A stretch of 64,000 nt of DNA from NCBI RefSeq assembly GCF_041346945.1, contig NZ_CP166850.1:1488001-1552000 (forward strand), given 5' to 3'. Shown here piece after piece: positions 7,818 to 15,634 of this stretch (position 1 is the first letter of the stretch; each line of letters begins with the position of its first letter). The notes beneath the pieces are model-generated. The model saw nothing but the letters and a program-made list of their open reading frames with translations, ran no database searches and had not been told where the DNA came from. The translations under genes were made by a program, and so were the position numbers. This DNA comes from Amycolatopsis sp. cg9. GTDB lineage: Bacteria; Actinomycetota; Actinomycetes; Mycobacteriales; Pseudonocardiaceae.

Positions 7818-8881
7818 GCCGCCGCCTCCTGCCGCTGCACGATGTCGGCGATCCGGCGGGCGGTGTCGTCCCAGCCGGTCAGGGTCTCGCGGCGCAGCTT
7901 CGCCGCGGCACGCAGCCGCGTCCGCAGCTCGGGCTCGGTGAGCCAGCGGCGGAGCGCGGCGCCGAGCGCTTGGACGTCGTCGCCGGGGACGAGCATCCCG
8001 GGCACCGAGCCGTCGGGCGCGACGCCCAGGGTGTCGGGCAGCGCGTCGACGTCGGTGGTCAGCACCGGCACGGCACGGGCGAGGGCTTCGGTGACGACCA
8101 TGCCGTAGGTCTCGGCGCGCGAAGGCAGCACGAGCAGGTCGGCGGTGTGGTAGGTCGCGTCCAGCGCCGGGCCGGTCCGGGGGCCGGTGAGGGTGAAGCG
8201 GGCGCCGAGCCGGTGCTCGCGCAGCCGCTCGACGTACTTCGTCTCGCGCCGGATCCCGCCGACGCACTCGCACGTCCAGCGCAGGTCGGCGACGGTTTCC
8301 AGGGCCTGGGCGAGCACGCCCTGGCCCTTGCGCGGGGTCACGTTGGCGACGCAGACCAGCCGGGACACCCCGTCGGTGCCGATCGCGGGCGGCGCCGGGT
8401 CGACGCCCGGCGGCACGGCGTGCACGCGGTGCGGGGCCAGCCCGTGGTGGCCGATCAGCCGGCGCGCGGCCCACTCGCTGGTCGCGACGACCGAGCTCGC
8501 GGCCCGGAGCGTCTCGCGCTCCAGCGCGTCGAGCTCGGCGGCGAGCGCGGGCGGCAGGCCCGTCTCGTCGGCCAGCGGCAGGTGCACCAGCACCGAGAGC
8601 GAGAGGCGCCGGGCCTGCGGCACGACGACCTCGGGCACACCGCACGCGACCAGGCCGTCGAGCAGCACGGCGGACCCGGTGGGCAGCGCGGCGAGCAGGT
8701 GGCCGAGAACCGCGCGGGCCTCGGTGTCCGGTCGCGGCCAGGAACCGGCGACGGCGATCTCGTGCACGTCGAGCCCGGCGGCGGTGAGCCGGTCGCACAT
8801 CCGGCGGTCGTAGGTGTTGCCCCCGCTGGGGACGGACGCGTCGTCGACGTCCCCGGGGAGGACCACGTACAACGCGGTCAC
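7814..8881 (-). CDS. glycosyltransferase, GT4 family (GT-B fold)
   Basis: A 355-residue retaining glycosyltransferase with an intact GT4 donor site: [17 protein letters not shown] after the linker and [28 protein letters not shown], including the E-x7-E pair. It is a paralogue of the protein at 1054-2130, which has lost the ETYGM motif. GTG at 8881 overlaps the PTPS-like gene's stop as GTGA, and its stop overlaps the methyltransferase ATG. It is a core member of the GTP cyclohydrolase cluster and probably adds a nucleotide-activated sugar to the cluster's product. Confidence 0.88.
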   Translation of the reverse strand: MTALYVVLPGDVDDASVPSGGNTYDRRMCDRLTAAGLDVHEIAVAGSWPRPDTEARAVLGHLLAALPTGSAVLLDGLVACGVPEVVVPQARRLSLSVLVHLPLADETGLPPALAAELDALERETLRAASSVVATSEWAARRLIGHHGLAPHRVHAVPPGVDPAPPAIGTDGVSRLVCVANVTPRKGQGVLAQALETVADLRWTCECVGGIRRETKYVERLREHRLGARFTLTGPRTGPALDATYHTADLLVLPSRAETYGMVVTEALARAVPVLTTDVDALPDTLGVAPDGSVPGMLVPGDDVQALGAALRRWLTEPELRTRLRAAAKLRRETLTGWDDTARRIADIVQRQEAAA

Positions 8882-9276
8882 AGCGCACGCTCGTAACTCG
8901 CCCAGGCGACGTGCGATTCCTTCAGTGAGACGGCGATGCCTTCGAGGCCGCGTGCGCCTTCGCCGAGGCGTCCGGCGTGCACGGCGTCGGCGAGGCGGTC
9001 GGCGATGACCTTCGCGAGGAACTCGGTCGAGGTGTTGACGCCCTTGAACTCCGGCTCGTCGTCGAGGTTGCGGTAGTTCAGGTCGCTCAGCACCACCTTG
9101 AGCTCTTCCGTGGCCTTGCCGATGTCGACGACGATGTTGTCCTCGTCGAGGTCGGCGCGGCGGAAGGTCGCATCCACCACGAAGGTCGCGCCGTGCAGGC
9201 GTTGCGCGGGACCGAAGACTTCCCCGCGGAAGCTGTGGGCGACCATCACGTGGTCACGGACGGTGATGCTGAACAC
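8878..9276 (-). CDS. 6-pyruvoyl-tetrahydropterin synthase / QueD-like protein with degenerate active site
   Basis: A 132-residue T-fold protein of the PTPS/6-carboxytetrahydropterin synthase family. Fold landmarks are present ([20 protein letters not shown], then [21 protein letters not shown], and a C-terminal VSLKES where the catalytic region lies). The canonical C-x3-HGH is replaced by AQRLHGA, so both the catalytic Cys and one zinc-ligand His are Ala. Normal PTPS or QueD chemistry is unlikely; a binding role or altered chemistry on a pterin-like or formylpyrimidine intermediate is possible. GTG at 9276 follows GGAGG by 5 bases. It lies between the dehydrogenase and a glycosyltransferase, overlapping the latter by 4 bp. 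Confidence 0.8.
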   Translation of the reverse strand: MFSITVRDHVMVAHSFRGEVFGPAQRLHGATFVVDATFRRADLDEDNIVVDIGKATEELKVVLSDLNYRNLDDEPEFKGVNTSTEFLAKVIADRLADAVHAGRLGEGARGLEGIAVSLKESHVAWASYERAL

Positions 9277-9307
9277 CAAGACCTCCGATGCGTTCGGGTG
9301 GACGTGG

Positions 9308-10270
9308 TCACTGCGGCTGATACATGACACGGAGGCAGAGCGCGGAAAGTTCATTCCCGGCCAGTCGGGGTAGCACGGACGGCAGATCTTCAAACGCGCA
9401 CTCGCCGCTGACCAGCGCTTCGAACGCCGGATCGGCCAGCAGCTCCAGCGCGACGGCCATCCGCTGGGCGTAGCTCCGGTCCGCTCGCCCGACCGTCCCG
9501 ACCTGGCTGCCGCGGATCACCAGGCGCCGTGAGTGGAAGTGTTCGCCGAGCGGGACGCTCACCCGCCGATCGCCGTACCAGGACAGTTCGACGACTTCGC
9601 CTTCCGGCGCGAGCAGCTCCAGCGCGCGGGCCAGCCCGGCTTCGCTCGCGCTCGCGTGCACGACGAGGTCGCAGTCGCCGTGGGCGCGCTCGGGGGTCGA
9701 GAAGTCGACACCGAGCGTCTCGGCGACGTCGGCGCGCGACGGATCGACGTCGACGAGCTGCACCCGCGTGGCCGGGAACCCGCTGAGCAGTTTCGCGACG
9801 CTCGCGCCGACCATCCCGGCGCCGATCACGGCGATCCGGTCGCCGAGCCGCGGCCGCGCGTCCCAGACGGCGTTGACGGCGGTCTCGACAGTGCCGGCCA
9901 GGATCGCGCGACCGGGCGGGACGTTGTCCGGCACCGGCGTCACCGCGCTCGCGGGGACGACGTACGCGGTCTGGTGCGGGTAGAGGCAGAAGACGACCCG
10001 GCCTTCGAGGTGGGCCGGGCCGCGTTCGACGACGCCGACGTTGAGGTACCCGTACTTGACCGGGCCGGGGAAGCCGCCGTCCTGGAAGGGCGCGCGCATG
10101 ACGTCGTGCTGGCTCGCCGGGACGCCACCGCGGAAGACGAGCGTTTCCGTGCCGCGGCTGACGCCGGAGCAGAGCGTGCGGACGAGGACTTCGTCCGGTC
10201 CCGGCTCGGGCAGCCGCTCCTCCCGCAACTCCCCGACACCGGGCTTTTGAACCCAGAAAGCCTGTTCCAC
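9308..10270 (-). CDS. zinc-type alcohol dehydrogenase (MDR superfamily)
   Basis: A 320-residue medium-chain dehydrogenase. It has an N-terminal GroES-like half with [17 protein letters not shown], where Cys is the likely catalytic zinc ligand, and a Rossmann half with [15 protein letters not shown] and VDVDPSRA, which suggests NAD(H). The four-Cys structural-zinc loop is missing, and the protein is shorter than sorbitol or alcohol dehydrogenases. It belongs to the type often annotated in sugar or polyol biosynthetic clusters. GTG at 10270 follows GGAGAAACAC. It is the first gene of the leftward cluster operon, and its start lies 67 bp from the divergent phosphatidyltransferase, so the operon promoter should lie in 10271-10337. 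Confidence 0.82.
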   Translation of the reverse strand: MEQAFWVQKPGVGELREERLPEPGPDEVLVRTLCSGVSRGTETLVFRGGVPASQHDVMRAPFQDGGFPGPVKYGYLNVGVVERGPAHLEGRVVFCLYPHQTAYVVPASAVTPVPDNVPPGRAILAGTVETAVNAVWDARPRLGDRIAVIGAGMVGASVAKLLSGFPATRVQLVDVDPSRADVAETLGVDFSTPERAHGDCDLVVHASASEAGLARALELLAPEGEVVELSWYGDRRVSVPLGEHFHSRRLVIRGSQVGTVGRADRSYAQRMAVALELLADPAFEALVSGECAFEDLPSVLPRLAGNELSALCLRVMYQPQ

Positions 10271-10337
10271 GTGTTTCTCCTCAGCGGGCGACCGGAGGCT
10301 GGTGTCGCCACCCTATGAGCAATTCGCGGAGTCGACG

Positions 10338-11084
10338 ATGATCAAACAGGACCTTCTCCTGCGCGCGGTGGTGCCGGCGTGGGTGCTCGCCGCGGGGGTC
10401 GTCGCGGGCCTGTCCCCCCTCGCCTGGGCCACCGGGCTCACGTTCGGGATCGCCCTCGTGCTGCTCACGGAATGGGGCCTGCGCCGCGCCGGCCGCGCCG
10501 CGTTCGGCCCGGCGGACTGGATCACGTTCGCCCGCGCGACGCTCGTCGGGTGCGCCGCGGAACTGATCGCCGACGGCGGTCTTTCCGCCGCCTGGCTGGT
10601 CGGGCTGACCGGCGTGGCGCTCCTGCTGGACGGCCTCGACGGCCAGGTGGCCCGCCGCACCGGCACGACGTCGGAGTTCGGCGCGCGGTTCGACATGGAG
10701 GTCGACGCCTTCCTGATCCTCCTGCTGTGCGTCCAGGTGTCCCGGGCGCTCGGGCTGTGGGTGCTGGCGATCGGCCTGATGCGGTACGTGTTCGTGGCGG
10801 CGTCGTGGACGATGCCGTGGCTGACCGCGCCGCTGTACCCGAGCATGGCGCGCAAGACGGTGGCCGCGGTGCAGGGCGTGGTGCTGGTGGTCGCGGTGTC
10901 CGGGCTGCTGCCGGTGCCGGTGGTGGTCGCGCTGGTCGCGGTCGCGCTGGGGTCGCTGGTGTGGTCGTTCGGCCGCGACGTCGTGTGGCTGGCCCGGCAC
11001 CGGGTGGCCGCCGAACCGACCCGGATCGTCCAGTTCCCCCGGCCCTTCCACAGCCCGGCCTGGCGCGGCAACCAGGCGGCTTAG
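10338..11084 (+). CDS. CDP-alcohol phosphatidyltransferase family protein
   Basis: A 248-residue integral membrane enzyme that transfers a phosphatidyl or phospho-alcohol group from a CDP-activated donor. The complete family signature D-G-x2-A-R-x8-G-x3-D-x3-D is seen at residues 101-123 (DGQVAR, then GARFDMEVD), so it should be active. About six hydrophobic segments follow the usual layout. ATG at 10338 has GGAG six bases upstream. It is divergent from the dehydrogenase gene that starts the leftward cluster and is probably co-regulated with it. It suggests that the cluster's product is attached to a phospholipid. The acceptor alcohol is not predictable. Confidence 0.88.
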   Translation: MIKQDLLLRAVVPAWVLAAGVVAGLSPLAWATGLTFGIALVLLTEWGLRRAGRAAFGPADWITFARATLVGCAAELIADGGLSAAWLVGLTGVALLLDGLDGQVARRTGTTSEFGARFDMEVDAFLILLLCVQVSRALGLWVLAIGLMRYVFVAASWTMPWLTAPLYPSMARKTVAAVQGVVLVVAVSGLLPVPVVVALVAVALGSLVWSFGRDVVWLARHRVAAEPTRIVQFPRPFHSPAWRGNQAA

Positions 11085-11095
11085 CCCGGCGATGC

Positions 11096-11174
11096 CCCCA
11101 ATGTGGCGTTCGGTGCGTCCAGCGCACCCAATGTGGCGTTCGGTGCGTTGGACGCACCCAACGCCACATTGGGG
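11096..11174. repeat. 79-bp three-arm palindromic element, copy 1 (inverted orientation)
   Basis: Two forward arms CCCAATGTGGCGTTCGGTGC followed by one inverse arm ending in AACGCCACATTGGGG. It is the reverse complement of the arrangement at 19157-19235 and 62296-62374 and has exactly the same length. It lies between the convergent phosphatidyltransferase and LigD-polymerase genes, 11 bp after one stop and 17 bp before the other, as expected for a bidirectional terminator. Confidence 0.92.
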
Positions 11175-11191
11175 CGCTTGGGACCGGCGGC

Positions 11192-12148
11192 TCAACCCGA
11201 CTCGCGGGCGGCTCGGGCGCGGCGCTTGCCTTCGTGCATCGCCACCACTCGGGCGATCGGGATCGTGTGCCCCTCCGCCACCAAGTCCGCCGGCAGCACA
11301 AACGGCTCGGGCATCTCCGCCGTCCACGGATCACCGGCCGCGAGCAACTCCGGCGCCGTGTGCACCGTGAAGTCGGCGGGCTTGACGCCGTCGAGCTCGG
11401 CCCAGGCGACGGGGAACGACACCGGAGCGCCGGGACGGTGGCGGGGGCTGTAGACCGAAATGACCGTCGCGCCGCCCGCCCGCGTCGAATCGAGGAACAC
11501 CTTGCCCTCCCGGCGCTCCCGCACGAACTCCGTGGTGCCGAGCGCCGGATCGATCCGCTCGGCCCGGGCCGCGACCGCCCGGGTCGCCGCCGCGATGTCC
11601 TCGGTCGATTGCCCCGGCGCGAGCGGCACGAAGACGTGCACGCCCTTGGACCCGCTGGTCTTCACGGCGCCATCCAGGCCGTCGTTGCGCAACGCTTCCC
11701 GAACCAGTTTCGCGGCCCCGACGGCCAGCGAGAACGGGCCGTCCTCGGGCGGGTCGAGGTCGAGGATCAGGTGCGTCGGGCCGTGCTCGGGCCCGCCGCG
11801 GTAGAGCGACGTGTGGTACTCGATCGCCCGCTGGTTGCCGAACCAGATCAGCGTGCGGAGGTCGTTGCACAGCGCGTAGGAGACGTCCCGCTTGGACGTC
11901 TCGGCCCACACCGACACCCGCTCGACCCAGTCCGGGGTGTACTTCGGCAGGTTCTTCTGCATGAACGGGCCCTGCCCGCGCAGCACCCGCAGCACCGTCA
12001 GCAGCCGGTCCCGCAGCTCCGGCAGCATCCGCTCGGACACGGCTTCGAGGTAGTCGAGCAGCTCCCGCTTGGTCACCCCCGCGTCCGGGAAGACCTCCTG
12101 GTCGAGACTGCTCAGCTTGACCCCGTGCCGAACCTCTTCGCCGCTCAT
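11192..12148 (-). CDS. LigD-type DNA primase-polymerase (NHEJ polymerase domain)
   Basis: A 318-residue stand-alone archaeo-eukaryotic primase-type polymerase, the family that fills gaps and adds ribonucleotides at double-strand breaks during bacterial non-homologous end joining. It has the family landmarks LSSLDQEVFPDAGVTKREL at the N-terminus, YHTSLYRGG, the catalytic acidic motif ILDLDPPED and TSGSKGVHVFVPL. The ligase and nuclease domains of full LigD are absent, as in the split systems of many actinomycetes. No ku gene is in the window. ATG at 12148; an 18-bp palindrome lies just upstream. Confidence 0.9.
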   Translation of the reverse strand: MSGEEVRHGVKLSSLDQEVFPDAGVTKRELLDYLEAVSERMLPELRDRLLTVLRVLRGQGPFMQKNLPKYTPDWVERVSVWAETSKRDVSYALCNDLRTLIWFGNQRAIEYHTSLYRGGPEHGPTHLILDLDPPEDGPFSLAVGAAKLVREALRNDGLDGAVKTSGSKGVHVFVPLAPGQSTEDIAAATRAVAARAERIDPALGTTEFVRERREGKVFLDSTRAGGATVISVYSPRHRPGAPVSFPVAWAELDGVKPADFTVHTAPELLAAGDPWTAEMPEPFVLPADLVAEGHTIPIARVVAMHEGKRRARAARESG

Positions 12149-12161
12149 CGGCCCACCTTCG

Positions 12162-12179
12162 CGCCTCGCGCGCGAGGCG
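12162..12179. repeat. 18-bp perfect palindrome CGCCTCGCGCGCGAGGCG
   Basis: Lies in the 38-bp gap between the GT-C glycosyltransferase stop (12187) and the LigD-polymerase start (12148), both leftward. It could be a weak terminator for the upstream gene or an operator for the polymerase. No U-tract follows. Confidence 0.6.
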
Positions 12180-12186
12180 GTCAACC

Positions 12187-13764
12187 TCAGAACGGCAGCT
12201 GCGAACGGAGCCGGTCGAGCCAGCGGTCGACGGTGTCCTCGGCCCGGTCGTAGTCGTTGGCCTTGCGAGCCGCGTCCGCGCGCTCCTGGACGTGCTGGCC
12301 GATCGTCGCCGCGTACTGCGGCAGCGCGTACACGTTCTGCCAGTACCCGGCGCGCATCTCGACCGTGGACACCTTCTCGTAGCCCGCCGTCGCCTTGGCG
12401 AAGTCGAAGCCGTAGCGCGTCCCCGACGGCTCCGGGCCGTTCGCGGTCACCACGATGACCGTCGGCCGCGCCTTCATGACGACCTCGGTCGGGTCGGCGC
12501 CGCGGGCGATGGCCGCGTCGTTGAGCCCGATGTAGTCGATCGAGTTCCAGCCGCTGTAGTACGGGATCGCGCCCGCGTCGGTGACGGCGAGGCTGCGGGC
12601 GGCCGGCGGGACGTCGGCCTCGGCCAGGCCCTTGCCGATCGCGATGTGCGCGCGCTGCAGGTCCGGGCCGTAGTTGGCGATCACGCCGAGGTCGGGCGCG
12701 GTCGCGCCGCCGACGGCCGACCAGCCGACCGCCACCAGCCCGAGCAGCGCGCCCACGAGACGCGGCTTCAGCGTCCCGGCTGCGAGCCCGGCGCCCAGGC
12801 AGAGGACGGGGATCGCGTGGTCGGCGAAGCGGTCGAGGTAGTCCATGGTCGGGCCGGACACCGCGTACGTCACGTAGGTGACGGCCACGGTGACCACCAG
12901 CAGCACGCCCATCGCGCGCGTCGCCCGGCGGATCACCAGCGACAGCGTGAGCAGCAGGAGCGGGAGCAGCAGGAACGCCGTGTGCTTGGTCCACAGCCAG
13001 CCGGAGTCGAGGTGGCCGAACTTGACGTAGAAGGTGTTCGGCAGCAGCTGGCCGTAGAACCGCCAGCGCCAGACGAAGTAGCCCGCGCCGACGACGACCG
13101 CGGCGAGCGTCCACCAGCGCGCCGGCGCGCGGCCGCGTTCCTTCCAGAACCACAGCGCGACGACCGGCAGCGCGGCCAGCACGCCCTCGGGCCGCAGCAT
13201 GCCGAGCAGGAGCAGCAGCACCGGCGGTTCCCACGTCCGGACGCGCTCGTTCGCCAGCACGCGCAGGCCGAGCACGACGATCCGCAGCAGCACGGCGGCG
13301 AACGCGGCCGTCTCGAGGCCCGCGGTGATGTGGAAGTAGGTCGGCAGGAAGACGACGTACGCGCCCGCGCCGACCAGGACGCCGGTGAGCCCGGCGCGGC
13401 GGTGGCCTTCGCGGATCAGCAGGTAGAGCGTCGCCAGGCCGAGGACCAGCGACGTCAGCTTGGTGAACAGCGGCAGCGCCGGCCCGAGCCACGCGCCCAG
13501 CCCCGACCAGACGACCCAGGCGAAGTTCGTGAAGCCTTCGACGCGCGGGCCGTCGACGTTCCACACCGGCCCGTGCCCGGCGGCGAGGTTCGCCGAGTAG
13601 CGGAAGCTGATGAACGCGTCGTCGATCGTGAAGAACCAGGCCGCCCAGGCGCCGGCCAGGAACACCGCGAGCAGGACGAGCGAGACCACGATCAGCGGCG
13701 CGCGGCGGGCAGGCCGGGTGGGCGCGGTCTCTTCGGCCTGGACGTCAGCCTCGATCGCCGTCAT
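12187..13764 (-). CDS. GT-C fold polyprenyl-phosphate sugar transferase (AftB-like)
   Basis: A 525-residue membrane protein with one N-terminal helix (about 25-45), then the loop TIDDAFISFRYSANLAAGHGPVWN carrying the catalytic acidic pair of GT-C enzymes, then eight or more further hydrophobic segments and a soluble C-terminal domain of about 150 residues. The DDAFI(S/T)(F/Y)R and G(P/L)V(W/F)N pattern resembles mycobacterial arabinofuranosyltransferase AftB, which caps arabinan using decaprenyl-phospho-arabinose. An arabinogalactan role fits Pseudonocardiaceae, which have arabinose-containing walls, but the sugar is inferred. ATG at 13764. Confidence 0.75.
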   Translation of the reverse strand: MTAIEADVQAEETAPTRPARRAPLIVVSLVLLAVFLAGAWAAWFFTIDDAFISFRYSANLAAGHGPVWNVDGPRVEGFTNFAWVVWSGLGAWLGPALPLFTKLTSLVLGLATLYLLIREGHRRAGLTGVLVGAGAYVVFLPTYFHITAGLETAAFAAVLLRIVVLGLRVLANERVRTWEPPVLLLLLGMLRPEGVLAALPVVALWFWKERGRAPARWWTLAAVVVGAGYFVWRWRFYGQLLPNTFYVKFGHLDSGWLWTKHTAFLLLPLLLLTLSLVIRRATRAMGVLLVVTVAVTYVTYAVSGPTMDYLDRFADHAIPVLCLGAGLAAGTLKPRLVGALLGLVAVGWSAVGGATAPDLGVIANYGPDLQRAHIAIGKGLAEADVPPAARSLAVTDAGAIPYYSGWNSIDYIGLNDAAIARGADPTEVVMKARPTVIVVTANGPEPSGTRYGFDFAKATAGYEKVSTVEMRAGYWQNVYALPQYAATIGQHVQERADAARKANDYDRAEDTVDRWLDRLRSQLPF

Positions 13765-13813
13765 GGAATCCCCTCGGGTGGCTTTGCCGACCCGACACTG
13801 TAGCCGGGGCGGC

Positions 13814-14611
13814 TCAGACCAGCGGACGCCCGGTGCGCAGGCGCAGGCGCAGGTCCCACAGGAAGAGGTTGAACGGGAACCGACGCACCGGCGCGGGCAG
13901 CACCCGCACGACCCGGCCGACCGCGCGGAGCAGCGCGTCGAACCGCCGCTGGTCGGCGCCAGTCCACGGCAGCCGCATCTCGTCGCGGAAGCGCTGCGGG
14001 AGGAACCCCGTGGTGACGAAGCGGTGGAACCGCCGCCCCGGCGCGGCCACGACCGGGTGCAGGAACCGCAGGTCGACGATGTCGGTGAGGTAGCGGCGGA
14101 CGGTGTCGTCGATGCCGACCTCGGCCAGCCCGGCCGCCCAGTACGCCTCGAAGGCCTCGCGATCCGCGGGCCACATCTCGTCGCGCACCTGCAACGTCGT
14201 GCCGAGCGAAGCGGCTTCGCGGTAGAAGCGCGCCGGCTCGCCGCCGACGAACGCGAGGTAGACGTCTTCGAACCCCTTGTACAGGCAGGCCGCGACCCAC
14301 AGCTGGAGATCGGTGTCGAAGGCGTTGTAGGCGACCGGGCTCTCGGGGGTCGAGTGGACCTGTGCGTGGGCCTCGTTGACACCGCGGCGGTAGGCCGCGC
14401 GCTCGGCGTCGGTGCCCATGGTCGCCACGGCGAGGTAGGTGAGCGTGGTCCGCGTCCGCTTCGCCGGGTGGCGGAAGAGGTTGCCGCTGTCGACCCGGCT
14501 CTCCAGCACGCCGTACCCGACGGGCGCGCGGGCGAGCTGCATGATCACGTTCGCGCTGCCGGCCAGCAGCCCGGCGCCGACGACGGCGTCGCGGAGGGCG
14601 GTCTCGGCCAT
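13814..14611 (-). CDS. MpaB-family oxygenase-like protein (DUF2236)
   Basis: A 265-residue protein of the DUF2236/MpaB family, named after rubber oxygenase-like and mycophenolic acid proteins that bind heme b. Typical segments are HPAKRTRTTLTYLAVATMGT, HAQVHSTPESPVAYNAFD and RFLHPVVAAPGRRFHRF, whose His residues may ligate heme. The physiological substrate is unknown. ATG at 14611 follows GGAGG by 7 bases. It is in tandem with the LysR gene upstream, 51 bp away, and is followed by the GT-C gene. Confidence 0.8.
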   Translation of the reverse strand: MAETALRDAVVGAGLLAGSANVIMQLARAPVGYGVLESRVDSGNLFRHPAKRTRTTLTYLAVATMGTDAERAAYRRGVNEAHAQVHSTPESPVAYNAFDTDLQLWVAACLYKGFEDVYLAFVGGEPARFYREAASLGTTLQVRDEMWPADREAFEAYWAAGLAEVGIDDTVRRYLTDIVDLRFLHPVVAAPGRRFHRFVTTGFLPQRFRDEMRLPWTGADQRRFDALLRAVGRVVRVLPAPVRRFPFNLFLWDLRLRLRTGRPLV

Positions 14612-14662
14612 GGGCTCGCCTCCCTGGGTCACCTCCAGGAAACCGCGCCTGTTGACGTCATG

Positions 14663-15544
14663 TCAAGAGCGGTAGGCGGCCCGGGCGAACGCGATCAGGG
14701 CGCGCGCCGCCGGGCTGAGCGGGCCCTCCGTCCGCCACGCCAGCGCGAGCACGCCACGCAGGCCAGGGCCCGTGATTTCGACGATCCGCAGCTCCGCCCG
14801 GTGGTACCGGCCCAGCGACTCCGGCACGATCGCCACGCCGAGGCCGCGCGTCGCGAGCTGCACCAGGACGTTCGGATCGGCCGCCTCGAACGCGATCCGC
14901 GGGGTCAGCCCCTCGCGCGCGAAGGCGGTGTCGAGGGCGGTGCGCAGGCCCGTCCCCTTCGGCAGCGCCATCAGCGGCAGGCCGTCGAGGTCCCTGATAC
15001 CGACTTCGGCCCGGTCGAGCGGGCCGTCCGGCGCCGTGACCGCCAGGAACGGCTCGTCGAGCAGCACCTGCGTCGCGATGCCCGGCGGCGGGTCCGTCGA
15101 GAGACCGACGACCGCGAGGTCCAGGCGTCCTTCGCGCAGTGCCGCGAGCATCTCCTCGGAGTTGGCTTCCGACAGCGTGATCTCGACGGCCGGATAGCGC
15201 TCGTGGAAGCCGGCCAGCAGGTCCGGCAGCCGAACCGGGCCTGCCGAGGTCACGGCGCCGATCGCGACCTGGCCGCGGACCAGCCCGGCCAGCTCGTCGA
15301 CGGCTTCGCGCACACCCTGCACGGCCGCGAGCGCGGCCCGGGCGTGCGGGAGGGCGGCGGCGCCGACGTCGGTGAGCCGGACCGTCCGGCCGGAGCGGTC
15401 CAGCAGCTCCTGCCCCAGCTCCCGCTCCAGCCGCCGGACCTGCGCGCTCACCCCGGGCTGGGCGACGTGCAGCCGTTCGGCCGCGCGCGTGAAGTTGCCT
15501 TCCTCGGCTACCGCCACGAAGTACGCGAGCTGGTGCAGTTCCAT
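14663..15544 (-). CDS. LysR-family transcriptional regulator
   Basis: A 293-residue LysR regulator. The N-terminal winged helix (LAYFVAVAEEGNFTRAAERL, then VSAQVRRLERELGQELLDR) is followed by a periplasmic-binding-like effector domain. It is divergent from the flavin-linked oxidase at 15635, with 90 bp between starts. By the usual LysR layout it should control that gene and itself. The intergenic stretch contains ATCAGATCTTGGACTTCTGAT, with ATCAGA/TCTGAT arms in a T-N11-A-like setting near 15570-15590, a likely binding site. ATG 15544 was preferred to GTG 15550. Confidence 0.9.
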   Translation of the reverse strand: MELHQLAYFVAVAEEGNFTRAAERLHVAQPGVSAQVRRLERELGQELLDRSGRTVRLTDVGAAALPHARAALAAVQGVREAVDELAGLVRGQVAIGAVTSAGPVRLPDLLAGFHERYPAVEITLSEANSEEMLAALREGRLDLAVVGLSTDPPPGIATQVLLDEPFLAVTAPDGPLDRAEVGIRDLDGLPLMALPKGTGLRTALDTAFAREGLTPRIAFEAADPNVLVQLATRGLGVAIVPESLGRYHRAELRIVEITGPGLRGVLALAWRTEGPLSPAARALIAFARAAYRS

Positions 15545-15568
15545 AAGCACTGATTCTAGCTCGAAGAA

Positions 15569-15589
15569 AAATCAGATCTTGGACTTCTG
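15569..15589. promoter_or_regulatory. candidate LysR operator
   Basis: The inverted arms ATCAGA and TCTGAT are separated by about 9 bases (AATCAGATCTTGG, then ACTTCTGATCG), between the divergent LysR gene and flavoprotein gene. The position and T-N11-A character match LysR-type recognition. No footprint evidence is available. Confidence 0.5.
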
Positions 15590-15634
15590 ATCGAATCGGC
15601 CCGAAGCTGGAAGCAGCGAACGAAAGGAGCCGAA

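Noticed and set aside
11096..11174. Repeats that might suggest a CRISPR array
   Set aside because: Arms are inverted and not evenly spaced by unique spacers, there are no cas genes, and the same 79-bp unit occurs as single dispersed copies.
13765..14382. Upstream extension of the GT-C gene by about 206 residues
   Set aside because: The extra residues are Arg/Ser-rich and lie opposite or out of frame with the MpaB-family gene; the membrane protein begins naturally at 13764.
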